In this document: one piece after another, positions 1 through 11,884 of the stretch
Layout of the letters: each line of letters starts with the position of its first letter
Numbering within the stretch: the first letter of the stretch is position 1
Source of the DNA: Rhineura floridana
Taxonomy: Eukaryota; Chordata; Lepidosauria; Squamata; Rhineuridae
Direction of reading: 5' to 3'
DNA: 64,000 nucleotides
Assembly (NCBI RefSeq): GCF_030035675.1
Contig: NC_084482.1
Coordinates: forward strand, 219,069,943 to 219,133,942
Program-made: the position numbers and the translations under genes
Notes under the pieces: model-generated
What the model was told of the DNA's origin: nothing
The model's database searches: none
What the model saw: only the letters and a program-made list of their open reading frames with translations

Positions 1-395
1 CTATTCAGTGGCCGCCCCTAGGTTGTGGAACTCCCTTCTGAGTGAGGTGCGATTAGCTCCCTCCTTGCCGTCCTTCCGGCGACAAGTAAAGACTGTTTTA
101 TTTCAATGGGCATTTGGGATAGAGAACAACCAGGATTAAGTGTCATAGGATTGGTGACTATATTATATGATTTTATTATCTTAAATATTTTAATATTTTA
201 TTATTTTAAATTGTCCACTGTTTTTAACGTATGTTTTATGGTTTTAATTTTTCTCATAGTTTAATTCTTTTTTAATTGTATACTTCTGTATGTTTTAATG
301 GTGTTGTTTTTCATTGTAAGTCGCTCTGAGTCCTATTGGAAAAAAGGTGGGGTAGAAATAGTTTATTATTATTATTATTATTATTATTATCTATG
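1..395 (+). repeat. L2-clade LINE, 3' end
   Basis: The first 140 bases encode the end of an L2-type ORF2 (reads SVAAPRLWNSLLSEVRLAPS, then a stop near 140). A 3' UTR follows, with a TTA microsatellite at about 362-392. The subfamily matches the minus-strand copy at 14148-14985. The element is cut by the window edge. Confidence 0.75.
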
Positions 396-654
396 AAAAT
401 GAGAGAATTGAGAAGGACTCAGTGGGGCCTCTAGCACCATGATTTAGCTTGAAAAAGTATAGCCAAGCCTAACCCTGCCATATTGAAACAACTGCATTGT
501 TGCCTGAGGCCCAGATAGTCTCAGTTGTATGAAATGTTTATTTCAAGCTCTAAAAGGTTTATCTGCTACATTTGGGATAGCTTGACCTCAGTTATTAATG
601 TTCTAATAACCTCATAGTTAATATTGTACTACTATGATATGTTCTACATAGGGC

Positions 655-985
655 TATCTTGAAGACAGCCCAAATGCTGCAACTGGTGCAGAATGTTCAG
701 TGTGGGGCAGCCAAATGGGATGGCAGATCAGCACTCTTTCAAGAACTGCACTGGCTGTCTTTTGGTATCGAACACAATTCACAGCATTGGCAGTCATGTA
801 TAAAGCCCTAAGTGGATCAGGGCACAAGTACATAAAGAAGAGCCTCTCCAATCTCTGCCAATATGAAGTCTGAGATCTGTAGGAGAGGCCCAGGTTGTCA
901 TCCTCTTACTAGCATAACATGTTGTATGGTATCATTGGACAGGGCCTTTTCTGTTGCAGCACCCTGGATGTGGGAATTCTAACAA
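655..985 (+). repeat. Old L2-clade LINE fragment
   Basis: Conceptual pieces such as QLVQN, FQELHWL and DRAFSVAAP match the L2 reverse-transcriptase C-terminus, with many stops. It lies downstream of V2R exon 4, in what should be intron 4 of the minus-strand receptor gene. Bases 396-654 show nothing recognisable. Confidence 0.55.
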
Positions 986-1174
986 ATGAAGTGCAGGCTA
1001 AAAGTATTAATAATACTAAAAATCCTGTTCCCTGTTCACTCCTGGATCATCTTCTCTTCCTCTGCTGTTTCCCTTGTGCTTAATTTTAGATGGTAAACTC
1101 TGTGAGGCAGAGGCCTGTCCTCGTGTGCCCTCTAATGTGACATGCACGCTGAGAGGGCTATTATAAATCAGTAG

Positions 1175-1345
1175 TGCCTAACCTTTCTCAGTGTGAGGGC
1201 TGCATTGCATTGCAATATTTTAAATCATTTTAATTATCCATTATTAAGTGAATTCTTCATTATGAAATCCTATAAAAATAATTATATGTGCCATGGGCTA
1301 GCCCCCACCTCGATATAAACAAGTCAATGTAATTATCAAGTGGCC
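1175..1345. repeat. Possible hAT-type MITE fragment
   Basis: The start, cagtagtgcctaaccttt followed by a cagtgtgagggc motif, resembles ends of hAT non-autonomous elements. No second terminal repeat or target duplication could be fixed. Bases 985-1170 look like another decayed interspersed repeat. Confidence 0.3.
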
Positions 1346-1653
1346 CGTAGTCTGTATTTGAAGTAGAGCTGAACAAACTTTTTTCTGCCAATCTGTTTTC
1401 ATTCAATTACCAGAAAGCAGGGAATGAAATATCCTTGGATATTTAAGGATGGTTCATTTTGTTCCAGTTTAAAAATGGCAAGGGGTGGGGGAAACCTGGG
1501 CCACCTCATCCAGCTACTGAAAACTTAAAGGGGAAATTTGCCCTCCAAAAAGTTGACAAGCATTCAAAGGCAGCGCCACACAGAGCAGGGTACCCTTTTA
1601 AGAACTTGAAGGATGGGTACTACATTGAAATGAAAGGCATGCATTCCCCCCAC

Positions 1654-1881
1654 CTGGTTGAGCCATTTGGGCCACACAATGGCATCCTGGTCAATGGTGC
1701 ACTCCAGGTCTGGGGATCCTCGCCTGTTGATCCTCCCAAACTTCACCCTGAGGATGGATTTATTGGGAAATACCACCCAGTTCACAATGTCCAAACTGGC
1801 TGCCAGCTCCCCGTTCTCATCTAAATATATTCCATCCATGGAAGAATTATAAAACTGGGGGCTCCTCAGGAAAGCATGGAA
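1654..1881 (-). CDS. V2R (minus) exon 4
   Basis: A 228-bp phase-0 exon, acceptor TTCTAG and donor GTGGGG. Encodes [24 protein letters not shown] and VNWVVFPN, the lower part of the ligand-binding domain in this family. 21 of 76 residues differ from the plus copy. Confidence 0.9.
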
Positions 1882-4800
1882 CTAGAACGGCAGAGAAAAG
1901 AGCAGCATTTGGAATATAGAGAAACCACAGTGACTATCCAACTCTGCTCATTTCATGCTTGGATCTCGTCTGACTCAGGGCTGGTTGTAGTTTCAAAGAG
2001 CCTTGTGACTTTAAGGTTTTTTACCCCTTTCATACATTCTTGTGGGATCACCCCAAAATTTCCCATTTTTTTCTGATGACCTTTTCAGTTTAGTATCCAT
2101 TGCCCCGTTTTTTTTTTCTAATGTTACTTTTTATTTCAGGGTTCCCAAATTGTGGTCCGTGGACCACTGGTGGTCTGTGAGGTCCATGTGGGTGGTCTGT
2201 GGATTTGTGGCTGACGACAGAAGATGGCACATTGAACACATTAAATAATAATTGCTGTATTTTAATTGCTTGTTTTATTTCTTATATTGTATGTTTTGTA
2301 TTACAATTTGAATTCTAGAATTTAAAATGTAACACAAAAGTGCAATATACAAGAAATAAAGGAAACAATTAAAATACAATCAAAAATCATACTGCATCTA
2401 GACAGCACATTACAGTTTCTACAACAGGTAGAAAAACAAGTAAGGATCATTAAGTGGTCTGCCAAGACCCTCAGCAATGTTCATGTGGTCCTGGGGTGGG
2501 TGCGGGGAGTTTGGGAACCACTGCTTTATAGAATATTGATTTGTAATGAGAGCACATATATTTGTGATAGTATACTTAATAATTGCTATAGTCCCCAGAA
2601 TAATTAAACTGCGGTCCAGTAAACCAGATTCTACTTTCTCAATTTCAAATTTTAACTGTTTTTGTTTTATAAGATGAAATACACCTCATTGAATTAAATG
2701 GGTCTTCAGAGCTATTATCTGCTCTGTGTTGGCCCAGGCACGCTGCAGGCAGAGACGAAGAAACATCTTGGCTATAAAGGCAGAGATGCTGGCATCTGCG
2801 TTATCAAGAAAAGAAAATGGAGGTGAACATCAAACATCTTGCTCCCTGCCCTTACTTTATTTTTAACAGTAATTTCATGCACGGAACAATGTTAATTACT
2901 TGCTGCTGCATGAAAGCAGGCCAAGTGGACTCTACCCACCTTGAGGGTGTGTTTCAGCATGGGGGGAGAGAAGCCGGGCATGCTAGCAGTGGGCTGCCTA
3001 GTGAGCCAATGCCAGTGGAGGTCATCTCAAGGGGGAGACACCACGGAAGGTTGCCCTTTTGTGTCTCCCCTTCTGGGAAGGCAGATGGGGACAAAGACTG
3101 CATCACATGAAAGTGACAGATAGATGGAGGAAGGACCCTGACTGAGCGGTGTTGGAAGTGCAGGCAAGAGAAACTCCTGTTTGGGTTCTTGTGTTTGTAT
3201 CCCAGAAGAAAAATAGAGTGAGGGTCCTCCAGCTAGCTAGGATTGGCTGCTTTTACCTGTGCTCTTCTCTACCCAACTTCCTTCCGTTGTAGACTGATAT
3301 ACCCAGTGAAGCTTATCTGCCTCTCCTTCCTTTGTTGTCTTCTTCAACTGTCCGAGGAGAGAGGAGACATCTCTGACTTTGCTCTCTCTCCTGAGCCATG
3401 AGGGCAAGACCCACGTCTGGCCATTGAGCCTCCAACTTAATTTCTTAGTTAGAATTAGGTGTGCCTTTCCTATAAATAAATAAATAAAGTCGCTTTTTCT
3501 TACTTTACTAAGTCTTAAATCTAAGTGATTTAAATGCAGAGTAAAAGCCTGCTTAGGTAAATATACACACTGGCAGACACACAACTCAGACCGCTGAGTT
3601 ACTCTCCGTATGCATTACAAGAGGCAGGGAAGTAGATTGGGAGAGGAAAAAGGCCATCTCCCCTTCCCAAGGGAACACCAACGTAAAGGACAGAAGGTCT
3701 TAATCCAAATGGGCTGCTGCAGCCAAAGAGGGAGTTAGGCCACCAACAGGGGTTGTTAACAGAAGGGCTGTGCCCTCTGGGGCTAGCGTAAGGGGGCAGA
3801 AAGAGGGACCAGTTCAGGGCTAGGTGTGCAACATTTCACCTCTCCACTACATTCCACATTTTGTCAAACTGTAATCCCAAGACAACGATCCTGGATATTT
3901 GTACAATCAACATATTCGACAGAGATGTCTGTGATGGAAAATGGAAATGCCTGCAGTGGCCCATGTGGATTTCTCTTGGGAGGGGGAGATTGCATCGTTC
4001 AGGCTCTCTCTAAGCATTCCTGTCTCCTCTGGGAAATTCTAAACCAGGGATTCTCAACCTCTCTCAGACACCAATTCCAGAATTCTACAATCTGTTATCA
4101 TATTCAGCACAGATGTCTGTGATGGAACTGCCAATACCTGCCATGGCGGTAGCCTTTGAGTTTCCACCTTGTCCATCACCCTCCACTTGGAGGTAGATGA
4201 ATATGCAGCATTTAAGGCCCGTCCCACAGCTTGGACCGTGTTGTAAATCATGTAGCTGTCTAAAGAGAGGACTTTTTCCAGGTCATCTTGGGGAAACATT
4301 TCCAGGTCCTCTCTCCCTCTGCATCTTGTCCAGCCTTTCACAGACAATTCATGTTTTAAATATGTACAGTTAAAAGATTTCTCCACAAACCCCTTCATAG
4401 CAAAGAAAAAAGGTGCAAAATCATCATATTTTGACTTTTTCTTTGCCTCAATAAGGAAGGAAAAAATACCATGAATGTGTTGGAAAGGTATGACATTATA
4501 CATCAATTCTGTGGAGACATCCCACATAGCCGTTGTTATCCAGACTTTCCCTACAATGGGTTTTATTAACATTTCAACTACCTGTTGTATCATTAAAATT
4601 CCATCTAAGAAGTAAGTCATCTCTGCATAATAAACAAATACATGGACTTGTCTCCACTTGAGGAATTGAAAAAAACCCATCTTTCCTCCTTTCATATTCA
4701 GTCCTGGGATGCTTAGTGAGATGGCAGTACAAACACCACTCTTGATGAGCAGAGGCGTCAAGGTCTGCATGAACCTCTCTCCATTGTCAGTGTCTGGAGC

Positions 4801-7800
4801 AATGAGACCAATGAACGTCCATCTGAAGTGCAGGAGCAGCTTGACAATCCCTGGGTACTGGGCTTCTTCGTTGGGGACCATCCGGTAGAAGAAAGGGAAC
4901 TGGGTCTTATCGCTCAGAACAGCAGAAGCAAAAGCATAACTGACCTGGCAAGGAAAGGAAGATGAGTGGGTGGTTTTAGTACAAAGACTAAATATTTATT
5001 ATCATAATATTGATGACTCAGGGCCAGCATTTTTTAAGAAAACAAAAACAAAAAAAGAAACTGAATTTTATAAGGCCTAGAGAAGTTACATGCGTTCTGA
5101 AGCTTATCAGTAAAATACGTGCTTGGAAGCTGCTGTTGTAGTGGCTAACTTGGAATGCAGATATGGGTGGAGAAATTAATGTGCCGTGTGCATAAGAGAT
5201 GGTGGGCATAGTCAGAAGATCAACCAATGGAAAGGTGACAGGTTGGCACTAAGGGGCCAATTAGAATGTGCCATAAATTTTTGCTTGCAATGTATAAAAG
5301 TGTAGCACCCCCCCCCATAAGGGGTGTGCTTGTTTTGTGAATTATCGTCTTGCACCTCTTTCTGGCCAGAATGAAATAAAGCTTGTTGGACCCTTCAACC
5401 TGGGTGTGGTCATTTGGCTGTACTGTGCACAGGGCAACAAACCCATTTGGGAGATAACAATATGCTCAATAAGGACCAGAAATATCCTTGCCTAAGGAAG
5501 GTGGTGCCATGTATGTAAGGAACCTTTGGCATATTCAGAGCTTCCATTGTATTCTGAGTAATGTCTTTTTTTAAAAGGAGACACACACACCCTCAGGCAT
5601 GATGCTCTGGAAGAAACTCTACAGGAACTTCCTAGCTGATGTGTGGTGTGTGCCTTGCCCTGATAGGCTTGCATGAGGCCTCAAGCCTACTGATAGAAAC
5701 AACTACTGATAGCATTTACAATAGTTATTTAAGGAAGTATTTCCAGTCAGAGAAAATTTGTTACCTGTCCGCAATATTTAATGATGTACCCAACTGTACA
5801 CCAAGCCCCCTTTGAGAGAGGCAGCTTAGAAGACCTCTTTATTGAACATTTGTCCTCTTTGGTTTGCAGAAATCATTATTTGTTTCCTGGGGGGCAGGGG
5901 CAAACATTTCCCCCACACTTTCCATAAAAAGTATGATTTTTCCAGGAAGAGGGTTTGTTACACAAGAGTTCTAAATCAACTTGAATTGCACAATTTGAAC
6001 CCAACCCAAGATACTGACATTCCCGGAAGAGTGCTGAGTCATCGCTTTTGAACCAAAGGGAAGGGGGGACAGATTACATCACTGTACACAGTAGCTTCTG
6101 TGACCAGTGACAATTCCCATTCTTCTGTTGTTAGATTTCCCTGAACAATAAGGGCAGGCAATAGCTGATTGCCTTAAAACTGGTGAGCTCAAACAACACA
6201 GTTCCCTCATGGCAGTTAGGCACAGCTTACATTTTTACACAACCATTAGCCTCCACAATTTCACTCAGCCTTGGAGGAAAGAAACCCTTTCTGCACATGC
6301 AAACATATGCAACTCTCAGCTTTTTTATAAGATGTAAAGCAGGCACACAGATGTGAAACAGACTCATCAGGGTTATTTTTCAATGAAAGGAAAAAGTAAC
6401 ATCTTATTTAACTCCAAAGAGATACAGAAAAAGAATATTTTAGTTGGCAAAATTACACCATCTCTGCATGCATGTACAAAGCTGCTGAGGTTTAAAATAG
6501 TCTGTATGCAGTTCGTATCTAAGTAGTCTTCTCCAAATGCTCTTTATTGGATGTGCTTCCTCAATATTTTTCTGGCAATTATGCTTCGCTTTGAAGATAG
6601 CTTTGGTTAAGCTTACATTTTATTATATCATTTGTAATTGTTGTTGTTATAGCCATACGACAATGGAACCAATAACCTAGAGAGGTAGTGGGCTCTCCGA
6701 CACTGGAGGCATTCAAGAGGCAGCTGGACAGCCATCTGTTGGGTATGCTTTGATTTGGATTCCTGCATTGAACAAGGGGTTGGACTTGATGGCCTTTTAG
6801 GCCCCTTCCAACTCTACTATTCTATGATTCTATAATTAAGTTAGCACATGAAAGAAATATGATTTGAAATATGTACCTGCATTGTTAGAGAAAGATACAA
6901 AAAAGTAAATTGCGGATACTGAACTAAATTCAATTTTTTTCCTTGCCTGGAAAACTCTGTAAGTGTGATAGAGATCTGATATGGTATAGTTCCTTTTATA
7001 GGTAATTATATAAGCCTTTGCAACCCCAAATAATCAGCTGATTGTTGGGACCTCTGTGCACTGCATTATGCAAAAGAAGGTCCGGCTGATGTTGTGAAGT
7101 CAGTTGATTGACATGGGGGTGGTCCTACCCAGGTGAAACTAGGCTCTCAGGGCTTAGGACAAATAAGGATTCTGTAAGGCAGAGTGGCGCAGAGTGGTAA
7201 GCGGCGGTAACATAGTTGAAAGCTCTGCTCATGGCCAGAGTTTGATTCCAAAGGAAGGAGGAAGTTGAATCTCCGGTAAAAGGGGTCGAGGTCCACTCAG
7301 CCTTCCATCCATCTGTGGTCAGCTGGGGATAGAACTGGCAATCCCATCCCATATATACGGTCTGCCTAGTAAACGTCGCAAGACGTCGCCCTAAGAGTCG
7401 GAAACGATTCTCACTACAAGTGTGGGGACACCTTTACCTTTTTTAAGGCAGCCAGATTATTTTCCTATCTCTACCATCACACCATATTTCCATCCCCCCA
7501 CCACACAATTTAATCTGGATTTATCACTTTATGGGATTTCCCTGGGAAACAGTAAAACTGGACTAAATGATAAAATAGTATGAGAAAGCGTTTTAAAGAC
7601 ATTGTCTGAACACTGAAAACAACAGCACCAAGTCCAAGATAAACATCCATGTGGAAGCACCCTTCATCTTGTTCTGAAATTCTGAAAAACTCATGTAAGT
7701 AGAGCCATCAGTGTGAGAAAAGAGAAGAAAGGTATGTGTCTGTCCATCAGAAGAAGTGAAATCTCTCTCAAGCAATTTGAGATACTACTTCAAAAATTAT

Positions 7801-10800
7801 CTGTCTCCCATCTTACTTAACATCCACTCCCAATTTGAATTAATGTGGCCCATCCAGCAAATGTCCTGCCCTCTCCATTCCTACCTGTGGGGTTTTATAG
7901 ATGCCCAACATGCTTGAAATCAGGATGGAGATTTCAGAGTCAGCCCCTTCAAGAACAGCCAGCAGGTTATTCCGTCCTCCACAGCTATAGTTTGGAACAT
8001 TCGCCTGCCCAGTAGACAGCAGGTCTAGCAAAGCATCATATGTCATCTTTCCTTCAAAAAAGTTCTCATGGATGCTGTAGCCCAGGGTGATGTTGGGTAA
8101 GAGCCTGGGATTCTGGTTGATCTCCTGAATGGCAAAGAGGAAGGAGAGGAGCTGCCAGGACTTTGTGGGCCCTTTCCTGCAAAAATATGCATATTGCATC
8201 ATCATCATCCTGCATTCATTGAATATACCTGACTCATTTCTTGCTTCTTTGATAATGCAAACTCTGGAGCATTTACAGATAATGTAACGCTCTGGATTTA
8301 ATATCAAGAGCTTTACTTATGCAAACATTGATCCGTGGTCAAAGCCACAAGGACCCAACAGTGAATCTTCCTCAATGGGTGTCTGGGTGTGTGGTGGGAC
8401 AGCCTGTTCATGAGTCAATAGACATGATCCTTAGCAGAAACAGCATAGCTGGAATACTCTGCAAGAACCTTCAAGGTAATATTTATGTCATTTTTAATTT
8501 TTGTAAATGGTTGTATGTTTTTACTTGGTATTTTACTTGCATTGTAATTGTACTCTGTACAGCTCTAGTTGCCTCACCTCAGAAAGGATATGGTAGGGCT
8601 GGAAAAGGTTCAGAAAATAGCAACAATAGCCAGCAACCAAAATGATCAAGGGAATGGAGCCTGTATTGCCAAATTCGTTACTAGCAAATGGTTCTTTTAA
8701 AGGATTCAGATGGGTAATGAAATTAACTCCAATCAAGCTAGTTAACAGATTTTTATTCGTAAGTATAGCTAAACAAGAAAGCAGATGTATGACCTTTCCA
8801 TTAGTTGCTGGGACACACACACCCTTCACATTGTTATCAGCAATAAGGCCTCACTCCTGGATTATCAGTCACATGCCCTCTTTGGTCTTAGGGGTTGGGG
8901 CCTCTGCATAAAAAATGAAAAATGGACTGCCTTCAAGTCTATCCCGACTTACGGCAACCCTATGAATAGGGTTTTCATGGTAAGCGGTATTCAGAGGGGG
9001 TTTACCATTGCCTTCCTCTGAGGTTGAGAGGCAGTGACTGGCCCAAGGTCACCCAGTGAGCTTCATGGCTGTGTGGGGATTCGAACCCTGGTCTCCCAGG
9101 TCATAGTCCAGCACCTTAACCACTACACCACACTGACTCTCTCCTCTTAATCATTATACACATTCTACCACACTACTATACTTAGTCATTTGTTCACATT
9201 CCATTTGATGATAATGCTCAGGCCAGGCCATTGGCTAATTATTGCTTCCCAGGGATTGCTTTATCCTATGAAGGGGGCTGAGACCTCATGATTATGTACG
9301 GATGCCCCAAATATATGAAGACTTCCCCCCATCTGATTAGACCCAACTCTATGACACCGTTTGTAATACTTTGTATATGCTCTCTATACCAGTATAGTAT
9401 TAAGCAAACTTATGCTCCCAAATAGACTGTGAAAGGGGAAACTGCTGGATTCCAATGATATCCTTGAAATCTTCACTGTTTGATCATTCCTACTATTAGG
9501 AATGGTTGCAGCATTTGGGGCTTTTTTAGTTTACAGAAAAGGTGAGAAAGAGGCAACATGATAGAAGTATATAAAATGAGAAGAAATTAGAAGTATAAAA
9601 AGCAAATACCCCCTCCCCTTATAACACTAGAACCTGGGGACACCCAGTGAAGCTGAACGTTGGGAGATTCAGGAGAGACAGAAGAAAGTACTACATCACA
9701 CAGGGCATAAGTTGAACTATGGAATTTGCTCCCACAAGAGGCAGTGATGATCACCAACGTGGACAGATTTAAAAGAGGATTAGACAAATTCATGAAGGAA
9801 AAGGCTATCGGTGGCTTCTAGCCACACTGGCTATCCTTTGCCCCCACTGTCAAAGACAGTATGTCTCTGAATGTCAGTCACTGTGAATCACAACTGGGAA
9901 GAGTGCTGTTGTGCTCAGATCCTGTTTGTGGACTTCCCATTGAGGCATCTGGTTGGCTACTGTGAGAACACATTGCTGGACTATATGAGCCAGTAGGGCT
10001 CTTTTTATTTTATTTTTACTTATTTGTTGTAAGCAGCCCACACAACTTCTTTTTAATGAGAGAATAACCAAATAGGAGATCCCCCAGATGACATCTCCAA
10101 ACTTATTACAATATATAACCATTGCTAGTGTTATCTCCATATGATTCCTTTTTCAATTAAAATTATCTCCGTTTGTCCAGTTGTTCAAGATATGTGTGAC
10201 TAGCGAAGCAAGGGATTCGTATACATCAGGCTCTGGGATGGGGATTTAAAAAATCCAAACACTTGCTGACTTCAGGAAGGCGTCTTCACTGTATTCTTTT
10301 TGGCGCCTCCTTAAAACTTTTTTTTGTTTAGGAGACCTTATCCAGACACGTAGATGTTGGCGTGTTTTAATGTTGTTGATCTGCTGCTGTCTTAATGGTT
10401 TTAAAAATGCTTTTAAGTTATTTTTAACTGTATTATCAATAATTTTAATGGCTTTTGTAAGCTCGCTAGAGTGTTTTTTACAATCAAGCGGTATATAAAT
10501 TTTGTTAAATAAAATAAAATAAGATGACTCAAGAGTCATTTCCAACGTTCCATTTCCTGGCTACTTTGTCCGATTTACACTGTACCACACTATGTATCTC
10601 ACTAGAAAAGACAATACTGCTGGGAAAAAGAGGAAGACCAAACGAGAGATGAATTGATTCCATAAAGGAAGCCACAGACCTGAACTTACAAGCTCTGAAC
10701 AGGGTGGTTCATGACTGATCCTCTTGGAGGTCACTGATTCATAGGGTCGCCATAAGTTGTAGTTGACTTGAAGGCACATAACAACAACAAACTAACACTA

Positions 10801-11314
10801 TGTATTAGGCGTGCAATACAATCTAGTGTTGCCTGGGGTGGGGGGCTAGGGTGGGAGTTATTAAAAGCTGAGAGAGAATAGCTTACCTTGGACAAGCAAA
10901 CACTCAGTCACACTTTACCTACAAACACATACAGAGGCACACAGATCCACCACCACTCCACAAAAAACAGGACCCTGATTGACTAGGAGCAGCAGATACC
11001 AGTAAATGAGAAAGATAATTTAAGATAATTGGGGATATTTGGAAGTTGTGTAATCGGCAGCAAATGAAGCAGCAAGAACTTCACCCCCACGAAATGACTT
11101 ACCAGTAAAAATGGGCAGAGGGAGACTCGTTGAAGACGTGTGGGTGAAATAAAGCATTTGTGGCAGAGATCACCCCGCTAATGAGGTGGTCTCCTGGAGT
11201 GTAATAATTCAGTGAGTCTATCTGATCCCTCTCCAAAGTCAAGGGGCATTTTGCCTTCAGCATCACACAATCTGCATAAGGTGGCGGCAGCAGCAGCAGA
11301 AGAAGCAGGACTAT
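1654..11314 (-). CDS. Vomeronasal type-2 receptor (V2R), 3' partial
   Basis: Class C GPCR of vomeronasal sensory neurons, expected to bind peptide pheromones through its N-terminal Venus-flytrap domain. Four exons are present: 11314-11103, 8176-7885, 4944-4138 and 1881-1654. Exons 2-4 have exactly the lengths (292, 807, 228 bp) and phases of the plus-strand paralogue at 18461-28616; all are open with GT-AG borders. Exons 5 (cysteine-rich) and 6 (seven-helix) are not in the window and would lie left of base 1. One oddity: where the paralogue starts with ATG, this copy reads ATA (11314-11312) just before a Leu-rich signal core ([16 protein letters not shown]). Translation would need an in-frame ATG at 11431 or 11410, burying the signal about 32-40 residues in. 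It could be functional or an early pseudogene; the missing exons decide. Confidence 0.85.
2138..2525. mobile_element. hAT-type MITE
   Basis: Inverted ends: cagggttcccaaattgtggt at the left and a sequence ending gtttgggaaccactg at the right. This is the CAG...CTG style of Charlie-like hAT elements. The interior is AT-rich with no transposase. The 8-bp target duplication is not clear. It lies in intron 3 of the minus V2R. Confidence 0.6.
2526..3975. other. V2R (minus) intron 3, unassigned DNA
   Basis: No gene or confident repeat was recognised apart from a short AAAT run near 3473-3488. Reading frames here are short and lack family motifs. From about 3976 to 4137 the intron becomes nearly identical to the matching intron of the plus-strand V2R (24125-24290). 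Confidence 0.5.
4138..4944 (-). CDS. V2R (minus) exon 3
   Basis: An 807-bp exon encoding 269 residues of the Venus-flytrap domain, from [20 protein letters not shown] to RLPPWQ. The acceptor is TTGCCAG and the donor GTATTG. It differs from the plus copy at only 8 residues, none within the last 110 or so, and the near-identity runs on into intron 3 to about 3975. See the gene-conversion finding. Confidence 0.93.
5134..5439 (+). mobile_element. Candidate solo LTR (endogenous retrovirus-like)
   Basis: The segment begins TGTTG and ends CAACA. It has a TATAAAAG box near 5291, a poly-C run, and an AATAAAG signal near 5376 followed by a T/G-rich stretch, in the order of an LTR U3-R-U5. No matching target duplication and no internal viral genes were seen. 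It would be a fossil solo LTR in intron 2 of the minus V2R. Confidence 0.35.
5440..6654. other. V2R (minus) intron 2, unassigned
   Basis: No coding motif or repeat family was recognised. Composition is AT-rich and ordinary. Confidence 0.4.
6655..6835 (+). repeat. CR1 LINE 3' end
   Basis: Ends with the hallmark CR1 tail: ccttccaactctactattct followed by repeats of ATTCTATG type. Only the last 180 bp is present, typical of 5'-truncated CR1. Confidence 0.85.
7174..7442 (+). repeat. tRNA-headed SINE
   Basis: The head, tggcgcagagtggtaagc, resembles a tRNA A box, with an agtttgattcc B-box-like motif about 60 bp on. The tail ends cggaaacgattctcac...ggggacacctttacctttt. A second copy on the opposite strand is at 62348-62646, so this is a dispersed family. 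The family name is not known to me. Confidence 0.7.
7885..8176 (-). CDS. V2R (minus) exon 2
   Basis: Starts after a TTTTTGCAG acceptor and ends before GTAGGA. Encodes the family motif [20 protein letters not shown] and the following lobe-I segment. It is 292 bp, identical in length to the paralogue, but 21 of about 97 residues differ. Confidence 0.9.
8535..8668 (+). repeat. CR1 LINE fragment (part 1)
   Basis: Contains the CR1 ORF2 C-terminal region (tcacctcagaaaggatatgg, then aaaatgatcaagggaatgga). It appears to resume at about 9480 after roughly 800 bp of intervening DNA that includes a SINE. Confidence 0.6.
8921..9142 (-). repeat. Sauria-type SINE
   Basis: Read on the minus strand: a tRNA-like head (gtggtgtagtggttaaggtg), a core ending ccttgggccagtcactgcct, then a BovB-like 3' part (cataagtcgg type, then gacttgaaggca type). 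It matches the copies at 17130, 22031, 30326 and 31270. Confidence 0.85.
9480..10012 (+). repeat. CR1 LINE 3' region (part 2)
   Basis: The decayed ORF2 end (gcagcatttggggctttttt, then caaattcatgaagg) is followed by the CR1 3' UTR (actgtgagaacacattgctg). It belongs to the TTCTTATG-tailed CR1 subfamily best seen at 26061-26801. Confidence 0.75.
10240..10525 (+). repeat. LINE 3' end (L2/CR1-like)
   Basis: The 3' UTR ends caagcggtatataaattttg with an AAATAAAAT tail, as in L2-like elements. No coding part is preserved. Confidence 0.55.
10600..10795 (+). repeat. RTE-BovB 3' end
   Basis: Decayed coding for the BovB C-terminus (GRPNERWIDSI-like), then the classic tail: gtcgccataagttgtagttg and gaaggcacataacaacaaca. 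It lies in intron 1 of the minus V2R. Confidence 0.85.
11103..11314 (-). CDS. V2R (minus) exon 1
   Basis: Encodes the signal region and start of the ligand-binding domain: [18 protein letters not shown], then PGDHLISGV. The donor GTAAGT follows base 11103 on the minus strand, in phase 2 as in the plus copy. It is 9 bp longer than the paralogue because the Leu/Pro signal core is extended. The start codon position holds ATA. Reading upstream the frame stays open to about 11443. Confidence 0.85.
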
Positions 11315-11450
11315 TCTGTGTCTGCATGGACCAGCCCCCTCCCTTACGGCTGTTCCCCTCTGATAATTAGGAGAATCACTTGCAACCGTATTTGCCAAGT
11401 CCAGGAGCATCTCTAACGCTGATGGAGACATCCAAGGCTTCACCTCTGAA

Positions 11451-11560
11451 GGGGATGGTAGTTATTAAGGCAATCTCACACCCGCGAAGTTGTCCTCACT
11501 TACCCTGAATCTCAGCCCAATCTCTCAAAGCCACAGGAGACATTTATATTCCAGCCCACT
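11451..11560 (-). promoter_or_regulatory. Putative V2R (minus) promoter / 5' leader
   Basis: A TATA-like AATATAAATG sits on the minus strand near 11551-11542. The stretch from there to the frame aligns with 18210-18340 upstream of the plus gene, sharing ataaatgtctcctg, gggctgagatt and ttcagaggtgaagcc-type blocks. Conservation between copies suggests a leader exon or promoter; transcription start is not shown. Confidence 0.4.
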
Positions 11561-11884
11561 CCTTTCAGGTTCTGATGCAAGATGGCACCTCGTGCTGCTC
11601 TCGAATCTGGTGTTTGTTTTAGTGGACACGAAGGCATTTTTTTGACAAATCCTTGGAGCTTTGGCAAGAAGCAGAAGAAAAAATAACTATGATTTTGATA
11701 ATTATAGCAAGGGAGAAGCATTGCCTTTGCAAGATCCTCTTCTCTTTATGTGGCTCCATGTGCATCCGTAGGGCTAGAGAAAAGCATGTTTGCAAAAACT
11801 GCCAGATGTGGCTCCAGACCTTGAGATGGTTAATGGAGAGAGTAGCTAACTTATCTACCTTGGGGGGAGGAAACACACTCATAA

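Noticed and set aside
1-1600. Exons 5 and 6 of the minus-strand V2R
   Set aside because: No cysteine-rich or seven-helix coding is found here on either strand; they must lie outside the window or be missing.
11454-11520. A very short 5' leader intron before minus V2R exon 1
   Set aside because: GTAAGT- and CAG-like sites exist but the intron would be only about 65 bp and the plus copy has a changed donor; not supported without transcripts.
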